DNA of 64,000 nt from Thalassobacillus devorans (GCF_900176565.1 NZ_FXEH01000006.1:372001-436000), one strand, 5' to 3'; positions 1 to 8,220 are shown, numbered from the stretch's first letter. Numbers and translations are program-made. The notes: generated from the letters alone by a model not told the origin.

Positions 1-2
1 AC

Positions 3-368
3 GACGTTGTATTGGCCAAGCGGTTAGAGGAAGCGGGCATTCATGCCATCATGCCGGGGGCCTCTCCGATCGGCTCCGGCCGGGGAATCGTCAATGAGAT
101 GAACCTGCAATTTATCATTGAACAGTCAGAAATCCCGGTCATCGTCGATGCTGGAATTGGTTCTCCGAAGGATGCCGCTCATGCGATGGAGCTTGGTGCC
201 GATGGAGTACTATTGAATACTGCCGTGTCTAGTGCCGGTGATCCGGTCAAAATGGCGGAGGCTATGAAGTTTGCTATTCAGGCAGGAAGACTCGGGTATG
301 AGGCAGGAAGAATCGGGAAGAAGGCATACGGGATAAAAAGCAGTCCGGAAAGCGGGCTGGTCACCTGA
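3..368 (+). CDS. thiG: Thiazole synthase ThiG, C-terminal part (cut by window start)
   Basis: This is the last 121 codons of thiazole synthase. The enzyme builds the thiazole phosphate ring of thiamine in the cytoplasm from deoxyxylulose phosphate, dehydroglycine and the ThiS thiocarboxylate. The visible part carries the family signature [11 protein letters not shown], the phosphate-binding region [10 protein letters not shown] and the [10 protein letters not shown] stretch of the TIM barrel. The frame is open to the left edge, so the true start is outside the window. Its TGA stop shares its last base with the ATG of the next gene (ATG at 368), so it is translationally coupled to thiF. The rest of the thi operon and any TPP riboswitch must lie upstream of the window. 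Confidence 0.93.
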   Translation, partial: DVVLAKRLEEAGIHAIMPGASPIGSGRGIVNEMNLQFIIEQSEIPVIVDAGIGSPKDAAHAMELGADGVLLNTAVSSAGDPVKMAEAMKFAIQAGRLGYEAGRIGKKAYGIKSSPESGLVT

Positions 369-1384
369 TGGCAGAACGGTACTCCCGCCAGGAGCGGTTT
401 GCCCCGATCGGGAAAGAAGGACAAGCACTATTAGCTGAAAAACATGTACTCATCGTCGGAGCGGGGGCTTTAGGCAGTGCCAATGCAGAAATGCTGGCGA
501 GGGCCGGGATAGGCAGGATTAGGATTATCGACCGCGATTATATCGAGTGGAGCAACCTTGCCAGACAACAGCTGTATACGGAAGAAGACGCTGCGGGCTC
601 GAGGGCGAAAGCAAAAGCAGCGGAAGCCAGGCTGAAAGCAATAAACTCCACAATCAATGTGGAAGGAATTGCGGAAGAATTTGACCCGGAAAATGCAGAA
701 CTGTTGTTGAAAGATGTTGATATCCTGATCGATGGGACCGATAATTTCAACACGCGTTTCATCATTAATGATGCTGCTTGTAAGTATAAGGTCCCCTGGA
801 TCTATGGCGGGTGTGTCAAAAGCGATGGCATCTCGCTGTCTATCCTGCCTGGTCAAACACCGTGCCTCCAATGCCTGATCGATCAGCTGCCGCAGGACGG
901 GGAGACTTGTGAGACTGCTGGCATTATCGGACCGGCTGTCCAGGTGACCGCAGCCTATCAGACGGCGGAATGTCTGAAGTTCCTTACCGGTCATTCAATG
1001 TCGACGCACTTGGTTTCTTTTGATGTGTGGGGTAGGCAGTACAGTTCGATTGACGTAGTGAAACTTAAAGATCCTCATTGTGCTTCTTGCTCAGACGACG
1101 CTCAGTTTCCTTATTTGAAAAAGGAAAAAGGCATCCGAACCGCCGTCCTGTGCGGAAGGAATACGGTCCAAGTCCGACCGGGCCGGAAAGAAAACGTTAA
1201 CCTGGAGCGATTAGCCCAGCGAATCGAACCTTTTGCCGGGGAAGCCAGGGTAAATGAGGTGCTCCTCCGGTTCCATATGGAGGAGAAGAGATTCGTCGTT
1301 TTTAAGGATGGAAGAACATTGATCCATGGTGTGGAGGATGTGCAGGAAGCGAAGAAGTTGTATCATCGATATGTGGAAGCATGA
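368..1384 (+). CDS. thiF: ThiF/MoeB-family sulfur carrier protein adenylyltransferase
   Basis: The protein has 338 residues. It adenylates the C-terminal glycine of a small sulfur carrier (ThiS, possibly also MoaD) so that sulfur can be loaded for thiazole or molybdopterin synthesis. The nucleotide-binding loop GAGALG lies at about residues 31-36, followed by an acidic DRDYIEWSNLARQ stretch typical of E1-like enzymes. Zinc-ligand cysteine pairs are visible as CLQC and, later, CASC. A C-terminal extension of about 80 residues beyond the E1 core is usual in Bacillus proteins and is not a rhodanese domain. The one-base overlap with thiG places it in the thiamine operon. A repeat-type terminator follows at once. 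A MoeB role as well is possible, since a molybdenum enzyme is encoded 10 kb away. Confidence 0.9.
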   Translation: MAERYSRQERFAPIGKEGQALLAEKHVLIVGAGALGSANAEMLARAGIGRIRIIDRDYIEWSNLARQQLYTEEDAAGSRAKAKAAEARLKAINSTINVEGIAEEFDPENAELLLKDVDILIDGTDNFNTRFIINDAACKYKVPWIYGGCVKSDGISLSILPGQTPCLQCLIDQLPQDGETCETAGIIGPAVQVTAAYQTAECLKFLTGHSMSTHLVSFDVWGRQYSSIDVVKLKDPHCASCSDDAQFPYLKKEKGIRTAVLCGRNTVQVRPGRKENVNLERLAQRIEPFAGEARVNEVLLRFHMEEKRFVVFKDGRTLIHGVEDVQEAKKLYHRYVEA

Positions 1385-1391
1385 GCTGAAA

Positions 1392-1448
1392 AAGTGCCTG
1401 ATCCCAGTGAGCTAACGCTTTTCTACAATGGGGGTCAGGCACATTTTT
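1392..1448 (+). terminator. Repeat-type terminator hairpin (GTGCCTGA family), copy 1
   Basis: GTGCCTGATCCCAG at 1394-1407 pairs with TGGGGGTCAGGCAC at 1429-1442 and is followed by ATTTTT. It lies 8 bases after thiF. The loop (GAGCTAACGCTTTTC) resembles the loops of other copies in this window at 34923 and 44738. Confidence 0.8.
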
Positions 1449-1513
1449 GATGCCCCTTCACCCCAGGTCCTCCAGTTAATGGTAAAATCACAGGAAAGGA
1501 GAGTGGTGGATGG

Positions 1514-1885
1514 GTGGGTAAGAATCTGAAGGAACAAATCAAGAAATTAGAGGAGAGTCATTTGAACCTGGATGTGCGGAAATCTTCGGAAGAACTCGAT
1601 AAAATCCTGACGGATGACTTTTTTGAAATTGGCAGCTCAGGGCGAATGGTTTATAAGGAAGAATGTATAACCAGCGGGGTGGATCTCGATGAACTGGAGC
1701 TTTATGACTTTGAGCTTCATCCACTGGGACCGGATATTGTCTTAACTACTTATTTTATCCATAACAAAACGAAAAATCGTAATACGCTTCGGAGCTCGAT
1801 TTGGAAGCATCAGGAGGGAAGATGGCGGTTGTATTTTCATCAGGGGACGGTTACGAATAGGCCAATACCAGGTCCTGAAAAGTAA
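1514..1885 (+). CDS. DUF4440 / SnoaL-like small protein
   Basis: The protein has 123 residues and reads like the NTF2/SnoaL fold group DUF4440: an N-terminal helix (LEESHLNLDVRKSSEELDKI), then LTDDFFEIGSSGR and a C-terminal SIWKHQEGRWRLYFHQGT strand pair. Members of this fold bind small ligands or act as enzymes; no substrate can be assigned. The GTG start at 1514 is chosen because AAAGGAGAG ends about 10 bases upstream; the ATG at 1510 is out of frame and stops at once. It is monocistronic, sitting between the thiF terminator and the S-box promoter. A decayed relative with the same upstream sequence lies near 39883. Confidence 0.75.
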   Translation: MGKNLKEQIKKLEESHLNLDVRKSSEELDKILTDDFFEIGSSGRMVYKEECITSGVDLDELELYDFELHPLGPDIVLTTYFIHNKTKNRNTLRSSIWKHQEGRWRLYFHQGTVTNRPIPGPEK

Positions 1886-1984
1886 AATAATATAGAGCTA
1901 TTAAAGGGAGATATACAAATGCCAAAAAGTGTCTGCTAATCTTTTATTTATGTTTAGCATGAATTACTAAATTTTAAAAAAATA

Positions 1985-2012
1985 TTGACGCTAGACCTGA
2001 TTATGATAGAAT
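1985..2012 (+). promoter_or_regulatory. Sigma-A type promoter for the S-box transcript
   Basis: TTGACG (1985-1990) and TAGAAT (2007-2012) are separated by 16 bases, about 35 bases before the start of the riboswitch aptamer. This is a motif match only. Confidence 0.6.
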
Positions 2013-2045
2013 AAAGCCTAGTTTATTTATATGTATTATCAATAT

Positions 2046-2218
2046 TCTTATCTGGAGAGGTTGAGGGACTGACCCAATGAAGCCTCGGCAACCGGCAAAT
2101 TTTGCACGGTGCCAATTTCAGAGGAAGGCGAAAGCTATTCCGAAGATGAGAATCGATAGGCAAGCGTTAAGGCGGTTGTAGTCGACTCTTCTCTCTTCGT
2201 GAGGGAAGGGTTTTTTTA
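2046..2218 (+). promoter_or_regulatory. SAM-I (S-box) riboswitch with terminator
   Basis: The S-box core motifs appear in order: CTTATCTGGAGAGGTTGAGG, then GACCCAATGAAGCCTCGGCAA, then GGTGCCAATTTC and a closing GATGAGAA strand (about 2153-2160) that can pair with the 5' TTCTTATC. The expression platform is a 10-bp hairpin CTCTTCTCTC/GAGGGAAGGG at about 2186-2211 followed by seven T. When S-adenosylmethionine is high this class terminates transcription, so the downstream symporter genes should be induced by methionine or SAM shortage. Confidence 0.93.
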
Positions 2219-2284
2219 TTGGAAAAGGGAGGGCAGGCAACATGTTGGAGCAAGAAAAAATTTATAGATAGGAGGAATTTCCAT

Positions 2285-2419
2285 ATGGTAATCGCAATGA
2301 TGACTTGGGTAGGAACAATGATTTTCTCTTTTCTGTTAGGTACGTTTCTCTGTTATAAAGTTGAAAAGTCTGGCGTGAAAAGATGGGGAGCTACGGGGAA
2401 GTTGTTTAAGTACAAATAA
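2285..2419 (+). CDS. Small single-span membrane protein, likely symporter accessory peptide
   Basis: The protein has 44 residues, with one hydrophobic segment (about residues 2-22, MTWVGTMIFSFLLGTFLCY) followed by a basic tail (KVEKSGVKRWG...LFKYK). The ATG at 2285 is chosen because ATAGGAGGAA lies just upstream; a longer frame from TTG 2219 would begin inside the riboswitch terminator T-run. It is the first gene after the S-box and lies 24 bases before the symporter gene. Short membrane partners of this kind occur next to sodium:solute symporters, and the MetP/MetS methionine transporter pair is an analogy from a different family. A role as an obligatory or stabilising subunit is inference. 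Confidence 0.7.
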   Translation: MVIAMMTWVGTMIFSFLLGTFLCYKVEKSGVKRWGATGKLFKYK

Positions 2420-2443
2420 GAGTCGGAAGGATGTTGTTCAAGC

Positions 2444-3994
2444 ATGATTTGGTATGTAATTGTATTTTGTTTTTATATTATTTTTCTTATATGGGCTAAT
2501 GTGAAAAGTCTTAAAACGGCAGAATCGGTGGATGATTATACTACTGGTGGACATAGAATGGGATTATTACTTGGAATTGGTACGACTGCAGCAACCTGGG
2601 TAAGTGTGGCCTCAGTTGTTGGGGTTCCAGGATATTTATACAGTTCAGGTGTTGCTGCGGTTATAGGCTGGGTAGCGGGCTGGTGCTTTGGGGGAGCTTT
2701 AATTCCGATTGTTGCTTACAAAATTAGAAGGCCTGAAAAACCGGCCAGGACATTTCCCGAGTATATCCGGCATCGGTTTGAACCCTTTCAGAAAAAGAGT
2801 ACGCTGCAGGCGATTGTTGGCATTTTAATGTTTATTGGCTATTTGCTGTTAGTCAACATTCAGGTGACTGGATTTGGAATTGTGTTTTCCAGCATCACGG
2901 GCATTGATTATAAGCTGGCGATATTCGGTTTTTTATTATTTATTTTAATTACAAGTGTAGGAGGTTTCTGGTCTGTTGCTGCTACGGATACATTAAACAC
3001 CATCCTGATTACTGTCGGGGTTTTACTTGCAAGTGGTGTCATATGGTCACTCACGGGTGGGCTAGGCAATATAGTAGAAACGCTTGCAACGACTACTGCT
3101 CCAACCATTGAGGGAGGACCACCCCTTGAAGAAGGAATTTTGTTGTCCCCTTTAGGAACGTTTGGCTTGGGGGCACTGTTTTCCATTTTTATTTCCAATT
3201 CACTAGGAACACCATCTTCACCTCACTGGGTTACACGGATGCTGGCTCCTAAAAATGTTAAAGTCGCTATATTACAAATCATGGGCACCATCCTGGTACT
3301 TATTTTCATTATGGGTCCATTAATTATTATCGGGTTAGGCGCGAAAGTTCTAATACCTAGCATACCTGCAGGGAAAACGACTGACTACATTATTCCATTA
3401 GTGATCCAGGAGTATACCCCGCCTATTGTTGGAGGGATCACATTGGTTGCTATTTGCGCAGCGGCTATATCTACTGCGAATTCCATGCTTCTGCACTGTG
3501 CCACTTCTCTATATTATGATGTGTACTTGAATATATCTTCTAAAAGGATCAGTGATAGAAAGTTTAAGAACTGGCTTCGACTGAGTATCTTAGGCATTGC
3601 AGCTGTAGCAGTTGTATTAGCTATTAATCCACCGTGGTTCTTGGCGATGGGATTCGTCTATATTTATGGAGGATTTGGAGCAGCCTTCTTCCTGGTAGTT
3701 ATCCTGGGACTTTATTGGAAGAGGATGAACAGAGCTGGAGCCTATGCAGGCATTACCATCGGAGCAGTGGTGTATGTGGTGGCTAAGGCAATGGGGTTTA
3801 CCGTGCCATTTGTAATTGCTGTGGCTGCGTCACTAATAGGAGTATTAATCGCTGTCTATTCTACTAAAAAAGCTCCTCTTGAAGCATATGAACCTTATTT
3901 TAAGGCAGAGATCAGCGATTCAACAAGAAGGGTATTGAATGATGTTAGAAATAGTTCCCATGAAGAATCGCAGGATAGATCTAAAATAGGATAA
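2444..3994 (+). CDS. Sodium:solute symporter (SSS family) under SAM riboswitch control
   Basis: The protein has 516 residues with about 12-13 membrane segments and the layout of the SSS/SLC5 family (N-terminal VDDYTTGGHRMG, then GTTAATWVSVASVVGVPGY; later a conserved SNSLGTPSSPHWVTRM segment). It takes up a small solute by sodium co-transport across the cytoplasmic membrane. Nothing in the sequence gives the substrate directly. The S-box upstream makes methionine or another methylated sulfur compound the best guess. The ATG at 2444 is preceded by GGAAGGA. The hydrophilic C-terminus is short (about 40 residues). It forms a two-gene operon with the 44-residue peptide and ends before a hairpin at 4101. 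Confidence 0.85.
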   Translation: MIWYVIVFCFYIIFLIWANVKSLKTAESVDDYTTGGHRMGLLLGIGTTAATWVSVASVVGVPGYLYSSGVAAVIGWVAGWCFGGALIPIVAYKIRRPEKPARTFPEYIRHRFEPFQKKSTLQAIVGILMFIGYLLLVNIQVTGFGIVFSSITGIDYKLAIFGFLLFILITSVGGFWSVAATDTLNTILITVGVLLASGVIWSLTGGLGNIVETLATTTAPTIEGGPPLEEGILLSPLGTFGLGALFSIFISNSLGTPSSPHWVTRMLAPKNVKVAILQIMGTILVLIFIMGPLIIIGLGAKVLIPSIPAGKTTDYIIPLVIQEYTPPIVGGITLVAICAAAISTANSMLLHCATSLYYDVYLNISSKRISDRKFKNWLRLSILGIAAVAVVLAINPPWFLAMGFVYIYGGFGAAFFLVVILGLYWKRMNRAGAYAGITIGAVVYVVAKAMGFTVPFVIAVAASLIGVLIAVYSTKKAPLEAYEPYFKAEISDSTRRVLNDVRNSSHEESQDRSKIG

Positions 3995-4100
3995 GAAAGA
4001 TTTTTGGAGCTTGCCTGCTTAATCATGGATAGGTAACGCAAGAGACCAAAAATATTCATATAATTACCAGGGTTAGAAGTAGAGTTAACTACAATCAACA

Positions 4101-4134
4101 AGGGAGGCTTCCGATGATGGAGGCCTCCCTTCTA
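4101..4134 (+). terminator. Rho-independent terminator after the symporter
   Basis: AGGGAGGCTTCC and GGAGGCCTCCCT form a strong GC stem around a short loop (4101-4130), followed by TTCTAATTT. It lies about 105 bases after the symporter stop. Confidence 0.7.
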
Positions 4135-4189
4135 ATTTACATAATTGGTATATCCTGAATTCCACACGAAAAACCAAAGGCCTGTAATC

Positions 4190-4219
4190 AAAAACACCAG
4201 CTTGCGCTCAAGCTGGTGT
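4190..4219 (-). terminator. Terminator of the beta-propeller lipoprotein gene
   Basis: ACACCAGCTT (4194-4203) and AAGCTGGTGT (4210-4219) form a perfect 10-bp stem. Read on the minus strand it is followed by TTTTGATT, 12 bases after the stop of the minus-strand gene. Confidence 0.8.
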
Positions 4220-4231
4220 CTCCTTTGGAAG

Positions 4232-5254
4232 TTAACAACTGCCTCCAATACCCGGCATTGCTTTGATTTCGATTCCGTGCGGGGAATCTCCAACTTTAAT
4301 TGTTTCCGTAACTTCTTTTGCCTCCATATCAATGACGGCCACCTGGTTAGTCCCGCTTATAGTGACATAGGCTTTTGTCTGTTTCCTGTTGAAGGAGATG
4401 TGCTTGGCACCCTTCAAATCAGGCAGGGTAGCGATTACTTCGTTCGTCTTCAAATCTATCATTTCCACCTGGTTGTTTTCCATTTCCGTTACGACAGCGA
4501 GACTTTCGTCTTCCGTAACCACAACATCCGTGGCATTGCCATTAGTGCTAATGATAGAAATCTGTTCAAAGCTTTCCGTATCATAAACCTCCAGTTGATT
4601 GGCTTGGCTTGCTGCTACGTATAGTTTGCTGCCATCCTCATTTGTTCTGACGACCCGAGGAACATCTCCTGTATCAATCGTATGGATGACTTCGTTATTC
4701 GTTGTATCAATAACATAGACCCTGGCATTTTCATGATCGGTGACAAACAGTTTTTCTCCGGAGAGAGTAAGATAGTTCGATTTGGCCTCTGCTCCAAGAT
4801 CAATTTTTTCTTTGACTTGCTGTTCGTTTGTATTAATGACGTCCACAAACTGATCACCGACGGTAGAAACGTAGAGTGTCTGGTTATCTTGGCTCAATGC
4901 TAATCCATGAGGCAGTGGACCCACTTCGATTTCCTTTTCCTGTTCCAGTGTCTGTGTGTTGATGACCCCGACCGTTCCACTGTTCTGGTTGGCGACGTAG
5001 GCGTTTCTCATCGTACTGTCAAAAACTAGATTGGTAGGCTTTTCTCCTGTATCAATCGTTCCAATTGGCTGGCTTTCTACAATGTCAATGATCGTGATAT
5101 TATTCTGCGATTCACTCGGTACGTAGAACTGAACATTCGTCAGCTGTCCAGCCTCTGCTCGCCTCGATGCTTCTTCTTTAGAAATCATTGCGCACCCTGT
5201 AAGAAATAGCAGTGTAAACAGGAATAGCGCGAACAATTTTTTCTTGAAAATCAT
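4232..5254 (-). CDS. YVTN-family beta-propeller lipoprotein
   Basis: The protein has 340 residues and begins with a lipoprotein signal whose lipobox is LFLTGC, so it should be anchored on the outer face of the membrane. The rest is a run of about 40-residue repeats of the YVTN/NHL propeller type, with recurring motifs such as VIDTTNNEVIHTIDTGD, LYVAASQANQLEVYDTE and AYVTISGTNQVAVID, enough for about seven blades. Such proteins are binding scaffolds; no catalytic site is visible. It ends in GIGGSC, an unusual terminal cysteine. It is divergent from the rhodanese/YeeE operon with about 110 bases between, so a role in extracellular sulfur handling is possible but unproven. Confidence 0.8.
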   Translation of the reverse strand: MIFKKKLFALFLFTLLFLTGCAMISKEEASRRAEAGQLTNVQFYVPSESQNNITIIDIVESQPIGTIDTGEKPTNLVFDSTMRNAYVANQNSGTVGVINTQTLEQEKEIEVGPLPHGLALSQDNQTLYVSTVGDQFVDVINTNEQQVKEKIDLGAEAKSNYLTLSGEKLFVTDHENARVYVIDTTNNEVIHTIDTGDVPRVVRTNEDGSKLYVAASQANQLEVYDTESFEQISIISTNGNATDVVVTEDESLAVVTEMENNQVEMIDLKTNEVIATLPDLKGAKHISFNRKQTKAYVTISGTNQVAVIDMEAKEVTETIKVGDSPHGIEIKAMPGIGGSC

Positions 5255-5367
5255 ATGATGATATACCCCCGAAAATTTATTTGCCGTTAATCCCTTGTAA
5301 TCTCATCGGAATAACTGTAATATATTTGTTACAAAAAACTATAATACATCCTGAGGAGGAAGTAAAG

Positions 5368-6291
5368 TTGAAAAAGAGCCTATTTTTATTTACAACTATA
5401 ATTCTTTCGGTCGTATTGATCGGTTGTTCTCAAAATAAAGAAACGAATGCGGACAGCTCAGAAGAAAAAGAAGCAACAGCAGCAGAATATGCAAATAGTG
5501 AGTTGCTTGTCGATACCGATTGGGTAGAAGATAATGCAGAGAATGTAACACTGATTGATACAAGGAGAGAAGGGTACGAAGGCGGCCACATTCCAGGTGC
5601 TATTCCATTTTCTACTTCCGACCTTGTGGATCCAGACGCGGAATTTGATGGCGTTTTGCTTGAGGCAGAAGGATTCGCTGCAAAAATGCAGGACATCGGT
5701 GTCAACCAGGACGACACGGTTGTCATTTATGACGATGGATCAAGCTTAAGTGCTGCCCGTTTGTTTTATGCCCTGGAATTCTATGGTCATCAGGACGTGA
5801 AAATCTATAACGGGGGATTCACTGAATGGCTGAATGCCGGTAAAGATACATCCACGGAGGCACCGGAACTACAAACAGGCGATTTCGTTGCTACCGCGAA
5901 TCAAGAAAAAATGTGTGACATCGAAACATTACAGACATCCGTTGATGATGAAAATGTCGTTATTCTGGATACGAGATCAGAAGCGGAATATACAGGAGAA
6001 GAAGTAAGAGCAGAACGCGGAGGTCATGTACCAAATGCGGTCCATATCGAATGGAGTGAAGCCATTACAGAAAAAGATGGCGTTCCAACTTTCAAATCAG
6101 CAGAAGAACTAACGGCACTATATGAAGAAAAAGGCGTAACCAAGGACAAAACGATTGTTCCATACTGCCAGACCAATGTACGCGGAGCACATACGTATTT
6201 TACCCTTCGTCTATTAGGCTATGATTCTATCAAACCATATGAAGGATCCTGGGCAGAGTATGGCAATGTAGCTTCTACAACTATCGAATAA
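5368..6291 (+). CDS. Two-domain rhodanese lipoprotein (thiosulfate sulfurtransferase type)
   Basis: The protein has 307 residues from a TTG start with GAGGAGGAAG just upstream; the frame extends further up but lacks a site. It starts with a lipoprotein signal (lipobox VVLIGC) followed by a Ser/Glu linker. Two rhodanese domains follow. The N-terminal one has LIDTRREGYEGGHIPGA but an Asp (VVIYDDGSS) where the active cysteine would sit. The C-terminal one has LDTRSEAEYTGEE and the catalytic loop CQTNVRG. This is the classic inactive/active pair of tandem sulfurtransferases, which move sulfane sulfur from thiosulfate or similar donors to a thiol. It is the first gene of a four-gene operon ending in a YeeE-type transporter. 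An extracytoplasmic site suggests pre-processing of sulfur compounds before uptake. A TATAAT at 5340-5345 is a likely -10. Confidence 0.88.
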   Translation: MKKSLFLFTTIILSVVLIGCSQNKETNADSSEEKEATAAEYANSELLVDTDWVEDNAENVTLIDTRREGYEGGHIPGAIPFSTSDLVDPDAEFDGVLLEAEGFAAKMQDIGVNQDDTVVIYDDGSSLSAARLFYALEFYGHQDVKIYNGGFTEWLNAGKDTSTEAPELQTGDFVATANQEKMCDIETLQTSVDDENVVILDTRSEAEYTGEEVRAERGGHVPNAVHIEWSEAITEKDGVPTFKSAEELTALYEEKGVTKDKTIVPYCQTNVRGAHTYFTLRLLGYDSIKPYEGSWAEYGNVASTTIE

Positions 6292-6300
6292 AAGGTGATT

Positions 6301-6663
6301 ATGATGGCATATGAAAAAGAAGGCGTCACCCAAATCGACGTTAACGAACTGAAACAGGCATTGAAAGAGGATCAAACGATCGTGATTGATATTAGGGAAC
6401 ACGAAGAATATGTGGAGGCCCATATTCCAGGGCTTCCGCTCATCCCTATGAGTGAGATTGTCGACGTAGTTGATGACTTTGAAAAGGATAAAGAGTACGT
6501 ACTTGTTTGCAGAAGCGGACGGCGCAGCCATGAAACCTCGAAGTTTTTCAAAATGAACGGCATTGAACAAGTCAAAAACTATGACGGCGGCATGCTTGCC
6601 TGGGATGAAGATGTGCAGACAGGCGAAGAGAATATCATCAAAGATGTGAAAGATCTTTATTAA
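6301..6663 (+). CDS. Single-domain rhodanese-like sulfurtransferase
   Basis: The protein has about 120 residues and no signal peptide, so it is cytoplasmic. It carries the rhodanese signatures VIDIREHEEYVEAHIPG and the active loop CRSGRRSHE, with the catalytic cysteine followed by the Arg-rich loop typical of GlpE/PspE-type enzymes. AAAAGGTG sits just before two adjacent ATG codons (6301 and 6304); either could be used. It starts 9 bases after the lipoprotein stop and lies 14 bases before the TusA-like gene. It probably takes sulfur from the imported compound and hands it to the TusA-like carrier. Confidence 0.88.
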   Translation: MMAYEKEGVTQIDVNELKQALKEDQTIVIDIREHEEYVEAHIPGLPLIPMSEIVDVVDDFEKDKEYVLVCRSGRRSHETSKFFKMNGIEQVKNYDGGMLAWDEDVQTGEENIIKDVKDLY

Positions 6664-6677
6664 AGGAGGAGTTTAAG

Positions 6678-6938
6678 ATGGCTTTAAGCACAGAAGAATT
6701 GAGCACAGTGATACCTGATTATACGGTGGACGGGATTGGAGAAGTTTGCCCTCACACCTTGAATATCGCATTAAAAGCATTGAAAAAAGCAAAGCCAGGT
6801 GAAATCGTCATGGAAGTGACGGATCACTCCATCGCGACGAAAACTATTCCCGCAGCTGTAAAAATGAACAAAATCGCTGAAGTATTAGGTATCGTATCTG
6901 AGAACGGCGAGTATAAAATCTACCTGAAAAAGTTGTAA
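6678..6938 (+). CDS. TusA-family sulfur carrier protein
   Basis: The protein has 86 residues with the TusA/YedF/YeeD two-layer fold. The sulfur-carrying cysteine is in DGIGEVCPHTLN. The canonical CPxP motif is altered here to CPHT, so the second proline is missing. A strong AAAGGAGGAG site precedes the ATG. TusA-like proteins next to YeeE/YedE transporters accept sulfur delivered by the transporter (the YeeD/TsuB role) or by a rhodanese. With two rhodaneses upstream and YeeE directly downstream, a sulfur relay from uptake to biosynthesis is the natural reading. Confidence 0.85.
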   Translation: MALSTEELSTVIPDYTVDGIGEVCPHTLNIALKALKKAKPGEIVMEVTDHSIATKTIPAAVKMNKIAEVLGIVSENGEYKIYLKKL

Positions 6939-6959
6939 CGCAGAGAGGAATCGATACAC

Positions 6960-8090
6960 ATGTTTTTTATCTTGGATATGTTCATCCTTGCTGGAATATT
7001 CGGCTTTCTATACGGTTTTCTGCTGCAAAAAGCAGATTTCTGTTTCACAGCATCGTTCCGTGACTGGATCAGTGTCCGAGATAGTCGAATCGGAAAAGGG
7101 GTCCTCGTCCTGATTGCTACCGCTATGCTCGGATTTGGACTTATGTTGACCCTTGGCTTCGCTTCGGTCAAGCAAGTCTGGTCGATGCCAATCGGCTTTT
7201 CTAACCTGATCGGCGGTATTCTGTTCGGTATCGGAATGACGATTGCCGGCAGCTGTGCTTCCGGTGCCCTATATCGTGCAGGTATGGGATACATCCAGTT
7301 CTGGATTGTCATCGCCTGTATGATTGCCGGGAACCTGTTGTTTGCTCTTGTATATGATCCATGGGCAGCCGACTATGTCATGGAGCCATTAGCATTGACC
7401 GAAGAAGGATTCAGCCTTTTCCAAATGAACCTGCCATTTCTGCTAATCCCTTTCCTGATAGTCGCCTTAATGCTGTTTATCGCATCTCATCAGTTTGGAT
7501 GGATCGGCATATGGCAAGGTGCTAAAGAATCCTTGCAGGATATGAAAGGAAATCCACTAACGAAAAGCCACTGGGACATCCGGTTTGTTGCTGTACTGCT
7601 AGGGATACTTGCAACCATTCAATTTGTAGTCATGTCTTCGATCAGCATCACAGGACCGGAAACCCGGATCGGCGGGGTACTCTTATCCTTCTTTTTCGGA
7701 GAGGATTTCATTTACCAGAACACCTACCTGAACGGCATGTTCGCAGACTTTCCAGTGATCGGACTTGGACCGGAAGAAACCCTGGTCATTTTCATGATCA
7801 TCGGGGCGTTCGTCTCAGCCTTATTAAGCAAAAGCTTCCGGATCAGAAAGCCGAAAGCCTCAAGGCTTCCTTACGCCATTGGCGGCGGCTTGCTGATGGG
7901 AATATCCTCCCGGATGGCACCAGGCTGTAATATCGCCAATGTGGTAGCCGGAATGGGCGGCCTTTCCATCAGTAGTTTGATTGTCATTGTCGGTATGGCT
8001 GGCGGTGTGTTCATTGCTACAGCCTATATCTTTAAAATGCCGTTGATGTTATTCCAAAAGATGGACTTTGATTTTGATGAAAGTGCATAG
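6960..8090 (+). CDS. YeeE/YedE (TsuA-like) thiosulfate transporter
   Basis: The protein has 376 residues, is very hydrophobic and has about nine membrane segments. It is built as two related halves. Conserved cysteines stand in the three family positions: KADFCFTASFRDW near the N-terminus, AGSCASGALYRAG in the first half, and APGCNIANV in the second half. In the structurally known thiosulfate channel of this family such cysteines line the path of the ion. The ATG at 6960 follows GCAGAGAGGAAT. It is the last gene of the rhodanese-TusA operon. A selenium role, known for the YedE branch, is the alternative, but no selenium genes are nearby. Confidence 0.85.
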   Translation: MFFILDMFILAGIFGFLYGFLLQKADFCFTASFRDWISVRDSRIGKGVLVLIATAMLGFGLMLTLGFASVKQVWSMPIGFSNLIGGILFGIGMTIAGSCASGALYRAGMGYIQFWIVIACMIAGNLLFALVYDPWAADYVMEPLALTEEGFSLFQMNLPFLLIPFLIVALMLFIASHQFGWIGIWQGAKESLQDMKGNPLTKSHWDIRFVAVLLGILATIQFVVMSSISITGPETRIGGVLLSFFFGEDFIYQNTYLNGMFADFPVIGLGPEETLVIFMIIGAFVSALLSKSFRIRKPKASRLPYAIGGGLLMGISSRMAPGCNIANVVAGMGGLSISSLIVIVGMAGGVFIATAYIFKMPLMLFQKMDFDFDESA

Positions 8091-8180
8091 TTTATTAAAT
8101 AGGCAGCCTGGATCCGTACGTATGTGATTCAGGTTGTTTATTAACGTAGTCTCTGTCTTCTCTTTTACTTTATTGCAGGA

Positions 8181-8220
8181 AAAATACCTGCCCCCAGTGA
8201 GTTAACTCTTAAAGATGGGA
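8181..8220. repeat. Degenerate half copy of the GTGCCTGACC repeat
   Basis: ATACCTGCCCCCAGTGAGTT followed by AACTCTTA matches the left arm and loop of the dispersed repeat (see copy at 34923), but the right arm is lost apart from GATGGG. Confidence 0.5.

Noticed and set aside
470-994. Long minus-strand open frame opposite thiF
   Set aside because: It lies wholly inside a clear thiF gene, has no ribosome site and its product has no domain signature. It is a shadow frame.
4145-4624. Plus-strand frame opposite the beta-propeller gene
   Set aside because: The translated product is Cys/Phe-rich without any motif, and the minus strand encodes an obvious lipoprotein.
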